DNA from: Paraconiothyrium sp. Pb-2020
Taxonomy: Eukaryota; Ascomycota; Dothideomycetes; Pleosporales; Didymosphaeriaceae
Length of the DNA: 64,000 nt
Reading direction: 5' to 3'
NCBI GenBank assembly: GCA_022419385.1
Contig: JAJUBI010000002.1
Span: 4,154,001 to 4,218,000 of the forward strand
Positions 12,477-23,964 of the stretch are shown here, in pieces. Every line of letters starts with the position of its first letter. Position 1 is the first letter of the stretch. The translations under genes were made by a program, and so were the position numbers. The notes beneath the pieces are model-generated. The model worked only from the letters and a program-made list of their open reading frames with translations, did not search any database and had not been told where the DNA came from.

Positions 12477-13420
12477 TGTGAATTTCAATCCAGGTTACCG
12501 GTGTTGTGGTATGGTTCACGATGCAGTGAGCGCGGTCGCAATTGCGTTTCTCTCTTCGAGGCAAGATGGGTCTCCGAATCGACGTCAATCGGTCTCCTCT
12601 AGCACCAAAAAAACACGAAATCGTAGCGAATTTCAAGAAGGGGGCGGAGAAATGACAGTTTATATTACTTTCCTCGGACCCAAAAAGTTAAAGGTGGCAT
12701 CAAGCTCCAACGACGACTAAGCCGCGGGCCGCACAGACCCAACTTCAGCCTCTGTCATTCCGATTTCCGAATCATGTTCCGAGAGGAATGCATCGCCAAT
12801 ACGATAAGTATATACCGTCATTAACAAAGTCCATAACAATGACCACGGTGGAACACATTGAGTTCGTGTTAGAGATCATCTATTCGTACTCTACAACTAC
12901 AGACATGCTGGTTTGTCAGCCAGCTTACTTCTGCGTGCACAGAGACGAGAGTAGATAAGCGGATATCGGAAAGAAGTAGTTCAGGAGTGCTCGTAGATAT
13001 AGGAGGGTTTTAGGGAGAGTAGTACAGAATGGTGTTCCCTTGCAGGAGTACACTGTCTTCACCGCGCCAATTCAAACAGCCAAAGAACCCCTACCTGACG
13101 CAGACCGTCCGGTAGCAGTCCTGGATATCTTCCGTAAGTCGTTAAAGTCGTAACTGACACAATCCAGCTCGCTCAATTTGCACTTGAACCTAGAATTAGA
13201 AGAAAATAATGCCCCAGCCGTTGGTATCCATCAATAGTAGGTAAAACGGGGCAGACAGAAGAAAGTAAGCAAAGCCTTGCTTTTTTGGCCTGTTCGGCGA
13301 GAGCATGCCAACCAGACGATAAGGGCGAAGATGACAAGACGCCAACGTGCTGAGAAGCGGTCGAGGCGCCTTCGTGCTCATCCAGCGTGAATCTCCAACG
13401 GAGCAACATGCGCGGGGCGA
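12477..13420. other. Intergenic region
   Basis: Promoter of the HUT1 gene and 3' flank of the KH-domain gene. Only short non-homologous open frames. No RNA gene or repeat recognised. Confidence 0.5.
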
Positions 13421-14548
13421 CTATTCTGCGGCTTGGCTGCGGCGCATCTTCTCAGCCTCCAAGTTCTCATACAAGAGGTACAGTGCTTTCTCATTGGCGC
13501 CGGCGCTTCCGGTGATCGTGAACATGCGCTCACCGGTTTCATCATGGGGAGCCTTCGCGATCGAGATACGCGCGCCAGAGCTCTTGCGGATCTCGCTGAT
13601 CTTGCTGCCGCCGCGGCCAATAATGCAACCAACCATGTCCGAGGGAATGCTGATATTCTGCGTCTGCATCTCTTCGCCATCTTCGGTGTGCGTCGGAGGC
13701 GGTGGGCGACTCGCAGCATCCGATCCAGATCGTCGGCTGTAGGTAGGAGGCGAATCGCTAAAGTCTGCACCGTGCCCAGTGCGATTGTACGAGCGTCCAC
13801 CGCTGGTGATGCCATTGGACGACAAGGGAGCAACGCCAGGCTGGACTCTCACAGCAGGGTTGTAAAGCACGGTGCCGTAGCCGCGCTCATGGTCGTCAAT
13901 CAAGCACTTGCCAATCTCCCACACAGACTTCTCGATGCCTTGCGGGGAACCCTGGACTTCGACAATGCGCTCCGTGGACTGTGGAAGCATCTCCTTCTGC
14001 GCAACCATGCGCACACCGGAGGTGTCCTGGATTTGCTTGATCTTCAGGCCTTGGCGTCCAATGATAGTGCCCATCTGGTTGTGCGAGATGAGCAGGCGGA
14101 TGGCTGGGCCAATTAGCGGAAATTCACTGGCGGGGGAAAATGACGCATTGAACATACGATGAGTGCCGTCACTCCGAAGCAGGCCGCCCATGCCCATCTG
14201 TGGGGCTCCCTCGAGCAATCCCTTTGCGACCAAGCCATATGCCTTGGAGATGCCAGAGAGCGGCCCGGTAACGGACAAGACGCGGTCGTGAACGCCCTGG
14301 ACAACTTTGCTGACGCCTGCGCGCACACCAGTCTCATCGCGGAGGTCAGCAACGTTCTTGCCTGCCTTTCCTATGATGACTCCAGCTTCCTTGGACGACA
14401 CAATGGCGCGAAGGGTGAGCTGCGACTCGGCATACTCTTGCTCGGTGCGCGGCTGCACGTCGCCATCCTCGTTGACGCTCAGGCGCTGGAGAGACTCGGC
14501 GACCTGGTTGGGGTCCTGGACGGCCTGCTGCGACTCCTCTGCAGACAT
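13421..14548 (-). CDS. Triple KH-domain poly(C)-binding-type RNA-binding protein
   Basis: RNA-binding protein of the PCBP/hnRNP K/Pbp2-HEK2 class, acting on mRNA. Three KH domains carry GXXG loops: GKAG (first KH, LRAIVSSKEAGVIIGKAG), GRQG (second, LLISHNQMGTIIGRQG) and GRGG (third, MVGCIIGRGG). The ATG at 14548 (MSAEESQQ) is the best start, since the upstream frame is UTR-like. A 54-nt stretch, 14157-14104 on the minus strand, looks like an intron (GTATGT donor, GCTAAT branch, CCAG acceptor). Removing it yields THPIRLLISHNQMG, the usual family sequence; retaining it inserts 18 residues without a stop. The spliced product is 357 aa. Between KH2 and KH3 is a Ser/Pro-rich linker. The C-terminus ends EAEKMRRSQAAE. 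Confidence 0.92.
   Translation of the reverse strand: MSAEESQQAVQDPNQVAESLQRLSVNEDGDVQPRTEQEYAESQLTLRAIVSSKEAGVIIGKAGKNVADLRDETGVRAGVSKVVQGVHDRVLSVTGPLSGISKAYGLVAKGLLEGAPQMGMGGLLRSDGTHRMFNASFSPASEFPLIGPAIRLLISHNQMGTIIGRQGLKIKQIQDTSGVRMVAQKEMLPQSTERIVEVQGSPQGIEKSVWEIGKCLIDDHERGYGTVLYNPAVRVQPGVAPLSSNGITSGGRSYNRTGHGADFSDSPPTYSRRSGSDAASRPPPPTHTEDGEEMQTQNISIPSDMVGCIIGRGGSKISEIRKSSGARISIAKAPHDETGERMFTITGSAGANEKALYLLYENLEAEKMRRSQAAE
14104..14157 (-). other. Frame-neutral 54-nt intron within the KH protein gene
   Basis: On the minus strand the segment starts GTATGT and ends CCAG, with a CTAAT branch-like site about 11 nt before the acceptor. Its length is divisible by three and it has no in-frame stop, so it is invisible to ORF calling. 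It lies between the KH1-distal loop and KH2. Confidence 0.8.
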
Positions 14549-15370
14549 GATGTAAAGATGGGAGGGGTGGTGCTGCGGCGGCGTCAGTGACGTCCACGCG
14601 TGTGGTGGAGAACAAGGCGACACTCACGGGGAATGACCTGGAGAAGATGGAGAGGGAGGAGAGGGTGGTAGGCGGGTGTGTGATGCGCTCTGCTGTTGTC
14701 GCGCGTGTATGTTAGTGGGTTGTTGACATGCTGCTAGGATGCATGGATGCCTCTCGCTACTTACAGGTGGTCGCGGAAGTGGCGGGGGAGAGGTGGTCGG
14801 TGCGGATCGACAAGTGGTGGGAGGAGAGAGCGTGCGGTGAGGCTACGCAGGCGAGGGGAGGAGGGGAGAGAGGAAGGGTGGTAGGTAGTGGAGACGGAGG
14901 GGAGTGGGCGCGGAGTTGAGGGTGATGATCCAAGGTACGCTCAGGTAAGGTGACGAAGGTTGCAGAGGACGAACACGAATATTGCGGCGGGACGGCTGCT
15001 TTGTTGCTAGCTCTCTTAGCGAGGCGGGCAGGTCTTGCCGTATCGACTGGGGAATGCAGCTGCGACGTCCGGAAATCATTCAAAAGAAGCAATGGCAATG
15101 AAATAGCAGCAGATACAGCAGGTCTCACGGCGGGCAGGCGAGGGCACTGCGAATGCAGGCACAGTTCTGCGTCATGCTGCCGCGGCGTGAACCAGCGCAC
15201 CCAAGCTCCAGCTCGACGCGTGGATGTGCCAGCGGCCCTCAGCCCGCCCTGGCCCCGCTCCTGCACGAGCCACAAACGGTCGGATTGCGGCCAACACGCG
15301 CTTCATTCAGTCGACTGCCTACAGCTCCAGCTCTCCTCCGCAGCCGTCACTGGCTTGTCCTGTCTCCAAA
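14549..15370. other. Intergenic region and probable 5' leader of the KH gene
   Basis: On the minus strand this is pyrimidine-rich with many CCTCTCC/CTCCC runs close to the KH start, typical of a fungal housekeeping promoter and leader. A GTGAGT at 14627 could be the donor of a 5' UTR intron. No second gene seen. Confidence 0.45.
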
Positions 15371-16627
15371 TTACTTCTGCGCTTCGAAAACCACTTTCTG
15401 CGCCTGCATTTTGTCGAACAGATCGTAGCCCTCGACGGCCTCAGAGAGCGGCATGATCTTGTCCGCCATGAACCTGTCATCTTTAGCTCATGCTCGACCA
15501 TAGTCATTCGTAAACCCACCCTAGCTTGTCCTGGTGCTTCTTCAGTGACTCCAGCGCTTGCGGGAACACGCTGCGAACCGGGCATCTGCCCATTTGAACG
15601 CGTAGGTTCTTGTTGTATGCCTGATTTCCCGTCCTAGACACTTAGTCCATCAACGTCTTGCACGCATGCGGGTTGACTCACCAGGGAATCTCCCCGTTGT
15701 GCACGCCCACGCTCGAGATGACGCCCCAAGGTCTCAACAGTTCATATCCCATCTTGAGCGCCGGCGAGAGACCCACCACCTCCACCACAACGTCCGCGCC
15801 TCTCCCGTCGGTGAGTTCTTTCACTCGCTTATCCAGACCCTCTCTGTCAGTCTGGAAGTTCCACGGCTCGGCTCCTAGACTCTTTGCTAGGTCTAGGCGT
15901 GACTGAATTGAATCAACGGCTAGGATGTTCTTGGGCTTATAGTCCACTAGGTTGACGAGGGCGCAAAGAGCCACAGGACCGCAGCCGATCAGGACCACGG
16001 TGCTGTTGCTGATATCCTCCTTGGGCGTCTCTTTGAATGCATTCTGTGCAGCGAACCAGCCTGTGGGGAAAATATCTGCCATCAGCACCAGTGCTTCGTC
16101 TTTGATACCCTCCGGTGCTTTTACTGCAGTGCTATCCGCTAGCGGGATGCGCGCGTACTCCGCCTGCCCTCCATCAAGACCTACTGAGCCGAAAAGCAAA
16201 CTTTTGGCGCAACGAGACGAGAATCCGCGTGTACAGTAGAAGCATTCTCCGCAAGACACGGTGAAGGGGGTGACGACGCGGTCACCTTTCTTGAAGTTCT
16301 TGACCTCTGAACCTACCTCTTCGACGTGGCCCGTGAACTCATGACCCATGATGAAGTCCGGACCTGAAGGCTGGTGGCCACGGTAAACGTGAAGCTCGCT
16401 GTCCACACATCAACAATTGAAGACTTAAGAGGTACGTCCAGCGCACCTGCCGCATAGTGCAGTCTGAGAGCAATTAGCAAGCATCAGAGCATGGGGAGCG
16501 ACCAGCACACTTTATCCACTTTGACGATGATGTCTGTCTGGTCTTGGAGCTTAGGGATAGGGCGGTCTTCGATGACGACTTTATGTGGCCCTTTGAAGAC
16601 CACCGCCTTCATTGTGTCTTTTGCCAT
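15371..16627 (-). CDS. Zinc-dependent medium-chain alcohol dehydrogenase (GroES-like/Rossmann)
   Basis: Cytosolic NAD(P)-linked MDR oxidoreductase. Exons 16627-16511, 16463-16447 (17 nt), 16398-15682, 15633-15520 and 15473-15371 sum to 1068 nt (355 aa) with GT-AG introns of 46-48 nt. The splice of the 17-nt exon rebuilds the catalytic-zinc motif CGSELHVYRGH. GHEFTGHVEEVGSEV follows, then the structural zinc cysteines CGECFYCTRGFSSRC. The Rossmann signature is VVLIGCGPVALCAL with an acidic residue at the end of the second strand (LAVDS). The C-terminal part reads NKNLRVQMGRCPVRSVFPQ, as in fungal formaldehyde-dehydrogenase-like MDR enzymes. Substrate not predictable. Start MAKDTMKAVVFKGPH is typical. 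Confidence 0.92.
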
Positions 16628-17119
16628 GGGAAGCTCCAGGATACGCTACACAGCCGTCTCCACGCGATTCAGGCACCGGAAGATATAAATAGGGGTGAGT
16701 AACTTTATGGTGTTTTGATAAGGCTGAGCAGTTCAAGAAATGAATCTTCGGCAACGGGTGGGGTTGTTGTCGGAAGAGCTTGTGCTCCACCCCGCCGAAT
16801 TGAGCGGGGTAAACGCCTCAAGGAAGCACGGAAGCTGAGAGTGAAAGGTTTCTTCATGTTGCCCTGCTGTGTAAGCTATCTAGAGTACTGTCCATCTGGA
16901 AAGCCCTCGTACATTTGAGAGAGAAGTATGGTGTGCCCACATACCGAAGCAGCCATCCCGTTGCCTTGCCGTAAACGCGCCAGATGCCTAAGTTGCAGAC
17001 CCATACTTGAACTCCATGCCGTGCCCTAGACCTAATCCTATCCCATATCCAAAAACTCCATCTAAATGCATGCCTGAAAGATCGAGCGCGTGCTAAGGTA
17101 TAGCCGGGATGCCGTCCGC
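16628..17119. other. Intergenic region
   Basis: Between the dehydrogenase start and the Yippee 3' end. It includes an ATATAAATA-like TATA element on the plus strand at about 16682-16690, which is also AT-rich on the minus strand, 55-60 nt upstream of the dehydrogenase ATG. Nothing else seen. Confidence 0.45.
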
Positions 17120-17510
17120 TCATGATACTGTACACAAAAGCTCCGCCTCGAGAATGAACTTGCCCTCCTTGTACTTCTCGCTGGACTCGTACGCCTTGTC
17201 ATACTTCCAACCCACTGTTTCTTTGCATTGTCGGCAGTGTATGTCGCGTACGACGTGGCGTCCGGTCGTCATGTTGCGCTCGTTCGGGTCCGATTCGGTA
17301 ATGTTAACCACTTGATCGAAGAGATAAGCCTTGCCATGCTGACCGCGGAAGTTCTGGGGACATGTCAGTACGGTCAAGAACGCACGTGTAACACGTTCGG
17401 GGTGAGCTTACCCTACTGAGGATGTCGTCGTGGTTGGAGAGGTGGGTTTTGCAGGTCCTACACCCATAGATGCGGCCTCCCGTGAGGTAGATGTTGTACG
17501 TCAGACCCAT
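17120..17510 (-). CDS. Yippee family zinc-binding protein
   Basis: Small zinc-ribbon protein of the Yippee/Mis18-like family (yeast MOH1 relatives), molecular role uncertain. Exons 17510-17412 (33 codons) and 17353-17120 are joined over a 58-nt intron, giving 110 aa, the normal family length. The N-terminal half has GCRTCKTHLSNHDDILSR and the second half has NFRGQHGKAYLF, ERNMTTGRHVVRDIHCRQC and GWKYDKAYESSEKYKEGKF. The two CXXC pairs (CRTC, CRQC) are the zinc ligands. Complete and apparently functional. Confidence 0.95.
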
Positions 17511-19143
17511 GGCGAAGCTGTGCGAGCTTGACTAGAATTGTAGCTGGTACCGTACGTCCGGCGGCCGCAGCAAGCAAAACAAGTTCCGGAGGCAGCGAGA
17601 GGTCCGCCGCGGACCCAAGGCACGCAAGGATGACAGATGCGAAGATGGATGAGTTGGTTCACGCTGCAGTGAAAGATGAAGAGCAAGTGGGCTGGCGAGC
17701 GGTGACAGTTGGTTCAGGTGGATTGCGAGACCTCGTTGATGTTGTCGTTAATCGTTAATGCCCTGGGAGCACTTAAGTCCTGGCTGGTTGGGCGCCACGC
17801 CTGTCCTTGTGACCAGCTTGGAATGGAGGTGAGAAGCTTGCTAGAGACGTTGTCTTATTGCTGTCGATCACCACGAGAAGTTTGCGCACGCTCTGCAAGG
17901 TTGCATTAGTGGCGGAGCGAAACTGTAGCTGCGAGGTACTGTGATGGCGGGGAGCTGTGAGTGGAGGGACGGCAGGTGCGACCCCGGCTCCAGCTGGAGC
18001 TCTAGCACGTGGCGATTAGATAAAGTGCCGGCTGCGGAAGTTTACGTCCGGCATTCTTCACGGACCTCAAGTGCTTTTTCCTGCTGCTCAGACGCACATA
18101 TGAATGGCCTTTACAGGACTTGAGATGGCGCAAACGAAGACCCCACGCTGATTGCAGCGAGCATCAGACCATGCCGTGGCTTGACACGGCGGTTCTTTGA
18201 TATATACAACATCCTGTGAGGTGTGCGTATGCTACCAGATGCGGTTGCGTTACTACAGAGATGAAGCTACTCCTATCACAATTGCTGTGGGTTTTTGTTC
18301 CCACTGGATCCGCTGAGTTGCATTGGGCCTCCACCAATGGAGAAGCATATCCGATTTCCTGATGCAGAAACAGCGTTTGACAGGCCATCAGCCGCCTGTC
18401 GTCCTGTTAACCGACATTGCTGCATGCCTGGAACGCCATCGCTTTATTTCAAAATATCGTTTGATCAACACGTAACATCCTTTGGCCAGCGGCTGTAGAC
18501 TGACGACGTGTCGATACATTTGCATCATTTCCAATGAGGCTATCAAGAGGCTGGCAAACGATAGGACAGCACATCAAATGCGGTGGGAAACCCGCAGATG
18601 CAACCGCAGATTGGAGCGAAATAACCGTTGTTTATGCAGTTGCTGTTGGCGATGTTTTGATCTGCAAGCACCAACCTCCTGGACGCGGATTGGATACGCG
18701 AGACGATCTTCGCATCCTGTAGTCGACCGAAGCGATGTCAGAATGGGAGTGTATTTTGTACACATACTGCCGGTTTTTGGGTGTTGCGCTCGCACTGAAT
18801 GTAGACTGAGCGGGCGCAAGCACCACACATACCACGCATGTACAACATGAAGAATCGTCGAAACTAAGACATTTAAATGAACGATTCCTCCAACGTCTCA
18901 CGACAACGAACCCTGGCCTGCTATGACGAAGTGCAGCCCAGCCCCCCAGCTGAGCACGCGCCCGCGGCTGCACGTCTCTGCGGATTAGCGAGAGCGTGAG
19001 CGGTAGAAGGTGCTAGAAGACTCCCTTGATCCCAGTGCCGTTTTTCGTCGGTCCGCGCCCGCTCTCAACCAAACTTTGCCTTGACTGCGCGCACTAAAAT
19101 TTCAGTTACACCGGGCCTCCTGACCTTTGTTCGCTCGCCTCTC
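17511..19143. other. 1.6-kb intergenic region between divergent genes
   Basis: Divergent promoter space of Yippee (-) and the TPR/J co-chaperone (+). Several short open frames have no recognisable product and no good start context. No repeats, tRNA or transposon remnants seen. Confidence 0.5.
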
Positions 19144-21262
19144 ATGGTGCTTCCCTCTCTCTTCCGCAAGTCTTCCAAATCAGCGCAGCCCGACGTCCCC
19201 AAACTCGCCCCCGGCAAGCCCTCGACAAAAAGTAATCCAGGCACCCCTCCCTCGTCGCCCGACAAAAAGTCCCACTCCCGCGTCAAAGAGCGCGAGCGCG
19301 AACGCCGCTCTAGCTCCTACTCGTCCAAGCGCTCGTCCAAATACGACCGCGACTCACACCCGCTCAATCTCCCGCCCGACGAGCTCCGCAGGCTGTCCTC
19401 GTCTGCCATGTCCGCCATGGCCGACCAGCCTAGTCCCCAGCCTATGGATATAGACCGGGAATTGACGACGTCGCCCACGCCCTCCAGCCCGGCTGCCGCG
19501 CAGGCCCCGGCAGCATTCCCCAAGTCCAACGGCGAAGAATCACGGCCAGCACCACCCCCACACAGGTACACGACGAGCCCACCGCCGGAGTCAGCCAAAT
19601 ATGCTGCCACCCCAGAGGAGTCATCTCCGCCTGCACAGCCGCCCACGATCGATGCAGAGGAGTACAAGGCTGCGGGGAACAAATTCTTCAAGATCAAGGA
19701 CTATCCCGCCGCTATCAAAGAGTACTCGAAAGGTGCGTTGTGCTAACGTCACACCTTCGCTGGGTCGCGTGCTGCATCCTGCCACGCTGCATCACCTCGC
19801 ACAATCTGTAAATATCCGCTAATCATGCGCAGCCATCGAAGCCGACCCCCAGAATGCCACCTACTACTCGAACCGAGCCGCCGCATACATGTCGTCGAAC
19901 CGCTTCGTCGAAGCTTTGGAGGACTGTAAGATGGCAGACGAACTAGAGCCTGGCAACATGAAGGTCGGACTTCGATTAGGCAGAGTGTACACTAGTCTGG
20001 GGCGACCTGACGAGGCTATCGCGGCATTCAACGCTGTCAACGCTACTCAGAAGGACATGCAGCCTGCGCTCACCATGCAACGGCATCTGCAGCAAGCTGA
20101 GGAAACATTGAAGAGTGGCGGTGCAGGATCCATGATCATATACGCCCTCAACGAGGCTGAGCGAGGGCTAGGCCCTGGCGTGGACAGGCCGCGGAAATGG
20201 AACCTGATGCGAGGAGAGGCACACTTGCGGATGGGCAACATCAACGCTCTTGGTGAAGCACAGAACGTGGCAATGAACCTGCTCAGACGGAACAACCAGG
20301 ACCCGGACGCACTGGTGCTGCGAGGTCGCGCGCTGTACGGCCAGGGCGAGAACGACAAGGCTCTCCAACACTTTAGGCAGGCGCTGAGCTGCGATCCTGA
20401 CTTCAAAGATGCGTTGAAATATCTGCGGATGGTGCAGAAGCTTGAGCGGACAAAGGAGGAGGGCAACACTGCGTTCAAGTCGGGTCGCATCCAGGAAGCC
20501 GTGGACACCTACACCAAGGCGCTGGAAATTGACCCTTCGAACAAGCAGACCAATTCTAAGATCCTGCAGAACCGAGCGCTCTGCTACTCGAAACTAAAGA
20601 AATGGACAAACGCTATCACAGATTGTGACAAGGCTCTCGAGCTTGATCCTAGCTACACAAAGGCGAAGAAGACCCGGGCAAAGGCGTTGGGGGAGTCAGG
20701 CAACTGGGACGAGGCTATCAAGGAGCTCAAGGCTATCCACGAGGCCAACCCCTCAGAGCCCGGCATTGCCAAGGAGATCAGGAACGCAGAGCTCGAGCTC
20801 AAGAAGAGCAAGCGAAAGGACTACTACAAGATCCTCGGCGTTGAGAAGGACGCTGGCGATTCCGAAATCAAGAAGGCTTATCGCAAGCTCGCCATCGTGC
20901 ACCACCCCGACAAGAACCCCGATGATGAGACCGCTCACCAGAGGTTCCAGGAGATCCAGGAAGCTCACGAGACTTTGAGCGACCCGCAGAAGCGTGCTCG
21001 CTACGACTCTGGCGAGGACCTCATTGACCCCTCCGAGATGTTCGGCGGAGGTGGCGGCGGTTTCGGAGGCGGCATGGGAGGAGGCATTGACCCCGAGATC
21101 CTCATGCAGATGTTCGGAGGCATGGGCGGCGGCCGTGGCGGCGGTGGTGGTGGCTTCAGCTTCCAGACTGGCGGAGGTGGCAGTCCCTTCGGCGGTATGG
21201 GTGGTATGCCTAGCGGCGGAAGCCGAAGAGGCCAACAGTTTCAGGGCGGATTCCCCTTCTGA
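19144..21262 (+). CDS. TPR and J-domain co-chaperone (DNAJC7/TPR2-like)
   Basis: Hsp70/Hsp90 co-chaperone. Exons 19144-19732 and 19833-21262 are joined over a 100-nt intron, giving 672 aa. Residues 1-165 are disordered, Ser/Pro/Arg-rich. From about 175 on there are TPR repeats (EEYKAAGNKFFKIKDYPAAIKEYSKAIEADP; later EEGNTAFKSGRIQEAVDTYTKALEIDP). A J domain starts near residue 526 (DYYKILGVEKDAGDSEIKKAY) with HPD at residues 554-556. A Gly/Phe-rich tail resembling class B J-protein linkers (FGGGGGGFGGGMGGG) follows to the end. The start at 19144 (MVLPSLFRKSSKS) is the first in-frame ATG. The order TPR then J matches human DNAJC7; the extended disordered head is a fungal addition. Confidence 0.93.
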
Positions 21263-22033
21263 GCGTACTCGCGGCATACTTCTGCATTCGGAGATTTTCC
21301 GGTAAGTGTACAGTCTGGATATTCCACATCCTGCACCTACACATGCGCAACCGCAACCCTTTTTGCCTTGGGCACCCCTCATTTTCGTACTGTTATTGGA
21401 TCCTGCACGGCGTTGGGATAGTATGGATCGGCGCGAGCTACTACAGCGTAAGCTCCTCATAGAGAGCTCCAGCGTGTGCTCGATATAGACTGCCTTGTCC
21501 TCACAGCATTGTTGGCGTCTCAATCTTATCGCTTAAACGAACGAGATCTTAGTATTTGGCGCATAGTAGGATAAGATGATGCAATAATTCATTGTATCTG
21601 TCCACCGACGCTACATACCCATGCAGATGCAAGTGTCGTCTAGTTTTGAACCGCTTGAGTCAGCATACTGTCTAGAGACTCCTGCTCCCTCCATCTGGGG
21701 AGGTGATTGTAAAGAAAGAAAGAAGATGACGTAATTGCTCGCTACGCCAAACGCGGAATAGCTTTTTCATCGCTCAAATGCTCCCACGGTGCCAATGTTC
21801 TCGCCAATCTCCTTATTGAACAGCTAGAAATACTATTCTCGAGTATTTTCAAATTAGATTGCGCATGTCACTGCGCACTATCAACGTCCAGCATCTCTCA
21901 ATTTGCCCACACACCTACCGGCTTGCCTCCTCTTACCACGCCCACTGTCACACTTCCCACAGGAAAGAGCATAGCCTGGAGAAAGAGTTAGCACGTGGCC
22001 CAACTATCCTTATCACCGTCTCCGCCAACGTCA
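21263..22033. other. Intergenic region
   Basis: 3' UTR of the co-chaperone gene and promoter of the DUF2196 gene. Pyrimidine-rich just before 22034. No additional gene seen. Confidence 0.5.
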
Positions 22034-22747
22034 ATGCCAGGACGCAACCGCCAATCGCGCCCACCCCGCGGCGGCACTCAACAGCAGTCCAACTCCTCCT
22101 CATCGACATCTCACCCCAATAACAACTCCACGCCTAACCGCTCCCGTGGCCCTCGTCCCCCACGGCCCCAACGCTATCCCCTCGGCGCAGAAAATCGTCC
22201 CGTACCCGCCTTCGCATCTATCACTGTTGGAACAGCCGTATCTCTAGTGTTGAAAGTAGACCAGCCCACCGGCCGCCAAGTCAGCGGTATAGTTGCCGAA
22301 TTGCTCACGAGGGGCGACCATCCAAGAGGTGTGAAGGTGAGGCTGAGAGATGGGCGGGTGGGACGCGTGCAGCGGCTTATTAGCGAAGCTGATGGGTTAG
22401 CTGGAGAGGAGTTGGCGGGAGGGGTGGGAGCGAATTTGGGGAGGGATGGGGAGAATGGGGGTGTAGGGACTAGAGGAGGGAGAAGTGGAGGGGGTAGGGG
22501 GTTTAGGCATGAGAGAGATATCAGGGATGATGATGAGTATTTTTACGATGAGGGTAGGGCGGCGCAGAAGGATTTGGGGCTTTTTGCACAGTTGGAAGAG
22601 GCGGATAGGCGGCATGAGGAGAGTATAGGGGCGAGTGGTAGGGATGCAGATGGTGGGGAACTTGCGGTGTGTCCTGTTTGTGGCGAGTTTGAGGGGGATG
22701 AGAGGGCGGTAGCGTTTCACGTTGAGGGGCACTTTGCTGAGGGGTGA
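22034..22747 (+). CDS. DUF2196 (YwbE-like) protein with C-terminal C2H2-like finger
   Basis: Single-exon gene, 237 aa. Residues 1-50 are basic, Pro/Ser/Asn-rich. About residues 55-115 match the YwbE/DUF2196 pattern: SITVGTAVSLVLKVDQPTGR, VSGIVAELLTRGDHPRG, then VKVRLRDGRVGRVQR. The bacterial protein is uncharacterised; an RNA-binding role has been suggested for its SH3-like fold. A Gly/Arg-rich linker follows. The C-terminus has CPVCGEFEGDERAVAFHVEGHF, i.e. C-X2-C-X11-H-X3-H, resembling a UBZ4-type ubiquitin-binding finger. The first in-frame ATG is at 22034 (MPGRNRQSRPP). The fusion suggests a nuclear or RNP-linked ubiquitin-responsive factor; this is inference. Confidence 0.85.
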   Translation: MPGRNRQSRPPRGGTQQQSNSSSSTSHPNNNSTPNRSRGPRPPRPQRYPLGAENRPVPAFASITVGTAVSLVLKVDQPTGRQVSGIVAELLTRGDHPRGVKVRLRDGRVGRVQRLISEADGLAGEELAGGVGANLGRDGENGGVGTRGGRSGGGRGFRHERDIRDDDEYFYDEGRAAQKDLGLFAQLEEADRRHEESIGASGRDADGGELAVCPVCGEFEGDERAVAFHVEGHFAEG

Positions 22748-22907
22748 CGTCAAAATCTGTCCATCGTTCTGGAGAGGGACATGAGTCTAATCTGTCTGAG
22801 CTCATTAACGAGCGAGCTTCATTTTCAACCCCCTGAGACATCTCCACATGCAACTATCCCCAATCCCGTTGCGCTACTTGTACTCGAAACTTACGCCCCG
22901 ACGTTCA

Positions 22908-23964
22908 TCAATACTGAGGACTGTTACCATTAGCGAAAGAAGACAGGAAATGGTAGAAGTAGTAATTACAGATGCGCTTGATAATACGAGCCTCATCGCC
23001 CCTTCCCAGATCGTTCTGCTCGTGTGCTCGATGATGTTTGACAAGTTTCTGTCGGGATTCATGATATGCATTCATGTACACTTGATCATCATTCCAGGCC
23101 CGAAACATATCCCACGCAGTGGAACCCGCATCATGTGCGCGAGTTGACTTTTTTCGATCGGGAAGGTTGGCAAGATGGTCATGGCTGCAGGTAAAGACAC
23201 GACAGCCACGATCGGCTAGATCAAGCTGTGTGACGTAGAAAGCCATATCGGTCTTGAGGCTCTTGATTTCCGCGACCTTATCTTTCAGCTGCGATTGTAG
23301 GGTTTTCATGTCACCAAGTTCAAGTCTAAGTGAGTTGACCTGTCCAGTGTATTGGAGTTCATTCTGCTGCAACTGCGCGTTCGCCACATCCTTGCAGCGC
23401 AGGTCATCAGCAGAGCGGACGCTCTTACCTCGACAAATGTTCAATCTTCTCTCTCAAGTTGTCTTTGTCGTCGTGAAGCCGATCAATGCGCTCCCTTAGG
23501 CTTGAGACAGTCCCAGGGGATTCCTTGAGCTGTTGATGAGCTTGGTCGAGAGCCTTTATCAGTGCATCGCAATGGTCTTCGAGCGTCGTGACCTGTTTCA
23601 GGGCCTCCTCATGCGTCAGCATTGTCTTTTCCAGTTTTTCATCTTGCAGCTTGATCTGCATCATGACCTTGTTGTATGCTAGTGTCTTTGACTTGAGATC
23701 GTTCGTGAGTTCATCGACCTTGATGCTCAGTTTGTTGTTCTTGGCGCGGAGTTCTTGGATCTCATCGGGCACTTGCAGAGATAGGCAAGGCGTGGCCAGC
23801 GAAATCACCTCCGCGTTGCTTGACTCAGATTGCAGAGTAATATCGTAGCCGTCTCCTGCGACCGTGGGACTGGACTCGCCTGAACGGTCTGCGCACCCAC
23901 CGTTGAGCCTCAACCAGTCTTCCTCGTTCTCGGCGATCTGCCGCGCGAGTTCCGCCATCCTCAT
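22908..23964 (-). CDS. Coiled-coil protein of unknown function
   Basis: The ATG at 23964 (MRMAELARQIAENEEDW) opens a 180-codon exon with long heptad-like helices (IQELRAKNNKLSIKVDELTNDLK, then LRERIDRLHDDKDNLREKIEHL). A GTAAGA donor at about 23430 ends the exon. The downstream frame continues with LELGDMKTLQSQLKDKVAEIKSLKTDM, another coiled-coil segment. The acceptor is uncertain; one 103-nt option keeps frame. The C-terminal part (VFTCSHDHLANLPDRKKSTR...) is rich in His, Cys and aromatic residues and contains WDMFRAWNDDQVYMNAYHESR. I do not recognise the family. It may be a cytoskeletal or septum-associated scaffold, but nothing here proves it. Confidence 0.55.

Noticed and set aside
13433..14116. 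227-codon plus-strand ORF across the KH gene
   Set aside because: Antisense shadow of the triple-KH coding sequence.
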